The notes under the pieces were generated by a model. It made no database searches, was not told the DNA's origin, and was given only the letters and a program-made list of their open reading frames with translations. Positions 22,377 to 22,473 of a DNA stretch of 22,473 nt are shown one piece after another. Position 1 is the stretch's first letter, and every line of letters starts with the position of its first letter. Made by a program: the position numbers and the translations under genes. Source of the stretch: Aalborgiella sp043740415 (GTDB taxonomy: Bacteria; Pseudomonadota; Gammaproteobacteria; Burkholderiales; Burkholderiaceae_C); NCBI GenBank assembly GCA_043740415.1, contig JAYUCJ010000199.1, positions 1 to 22,473 of the forward strand. The letters are read 5' to 3'.

Positions 22377-22385
22377 TGTTAAAAT
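22377..22385 (+). promoter_or_regulatory. Predicted extended -10 promoter of transposase gene
   Basis: TG-T-TAAAAT is an extended -10 element 30 bases before the ATG at 22415; the -35 region is weak. Confidence 0.4.
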
Positions 22386-22414
22386 CGCACCTGTCCCGCC
22401 AGGCAATTTTGACC

Positions 22415-22473
22415 ATGTCCAACTTCATTCCCACCGACCGCAAGACCGACTACCTGCTGCCCCCGTCGGTAGA
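22415..22473 (+). CDS. Transposase, IS1182-like, 5' end only (cut by window edge)
   Basis: Only 19 full codons are present, reading MSNFIPTDRKTDYLLPPSV. The pattern F-I-P-x-D-R-x-x-x-Y-L-L-P-P-S-V is the typical N-terminus of IS1182-family (DDE) transposases, where it precedes a W-x-P-x-x-H-L-A block. The assignment rests on this short stretch. Whether the gene is intact cannot be seen. Confidence 0.6.
   Translation, partial: MSNFIPTDRKTDYLLPPSV

Overview
The window looks like chromosomal DNA of a betaproteobacterium of order Burkholderiales, most likely family Comamonadaceae (Rhodoferax/Polaromonas-like). The signs are tripartite-tricarboxylate (Bug) binding proteins, a DUF1840 protein, a Calvin-subtype class II fructose-bisphosphate aldolase next to pgk, and short dispersed intergenic repeats of a style common in that family. 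The family assignment is inference. I see no rRNA, tRNA or CRISPR array, and no gene-free stretch longer than 300 bases.

Left part (1-9640). The window opens in a decayed fragment of a type I restriction methyltransferase gene (hsdM), followed by dispersed repeat copy 1. A Crp/Fnr-family regulator (minus strand) is then divergent from a seven-gene plus-strand operon: AMP-forming acyl-CoA ligase, LivG-type ATPase, LivH- and LivM-type permeases, periplasmic binding protein, LivF-type ATPase, and a PaaK-like protein whose start overlaps the livF stop. Together these look like a system that imports a carboxylic acid (aromatic, fatty or branched; substrate unknown) and activates it as its CoA thioester. 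The divergent promoter holds a perfect 18-bp inverted repeat centred at -41.5 from a predicted start, the class II activator position for this regulator family. Strong hairpins lie after livG and after the binding-protein gene.

Middle part (9641-14650). Two Bug-type solute receptors without TctA/TctB partners are separated by a terminator. A DUF1840 gene (minus) and siroheme-pathway cobA are divergent. Next come a TetR regulator, possibly leaderless, and an unusual fusion of a carboxymuconolactone-decarboxylase-like domain to a Rieske [2Fe-2S] domain. A symmetric terminator separates this gene from the convergent glycolysis/Calvin genes.

Right part (14669-22473). Minus-strand pgk and fba are separated by repeat copy 3. 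An A+T-rich, probably acquired gene for a DUF4062 (TIR-like) protein follows. Then comes a HigA-type antitoxin with no toxin gene, its reading frame ending inside repeat copy 4. A minus-strand thiolase and MobA/MocA-like nucleotidyltransferase are followed by a divergent acyl-CoA dehydrogenase. The window ends in the first codons of what looks like an IS1182-type transposase. The hsdM fragment, DUF4062 gene, orphan antitoxin and IS end suggest gain and loss of defence or mobile genes around a conserved metabolic backbone.
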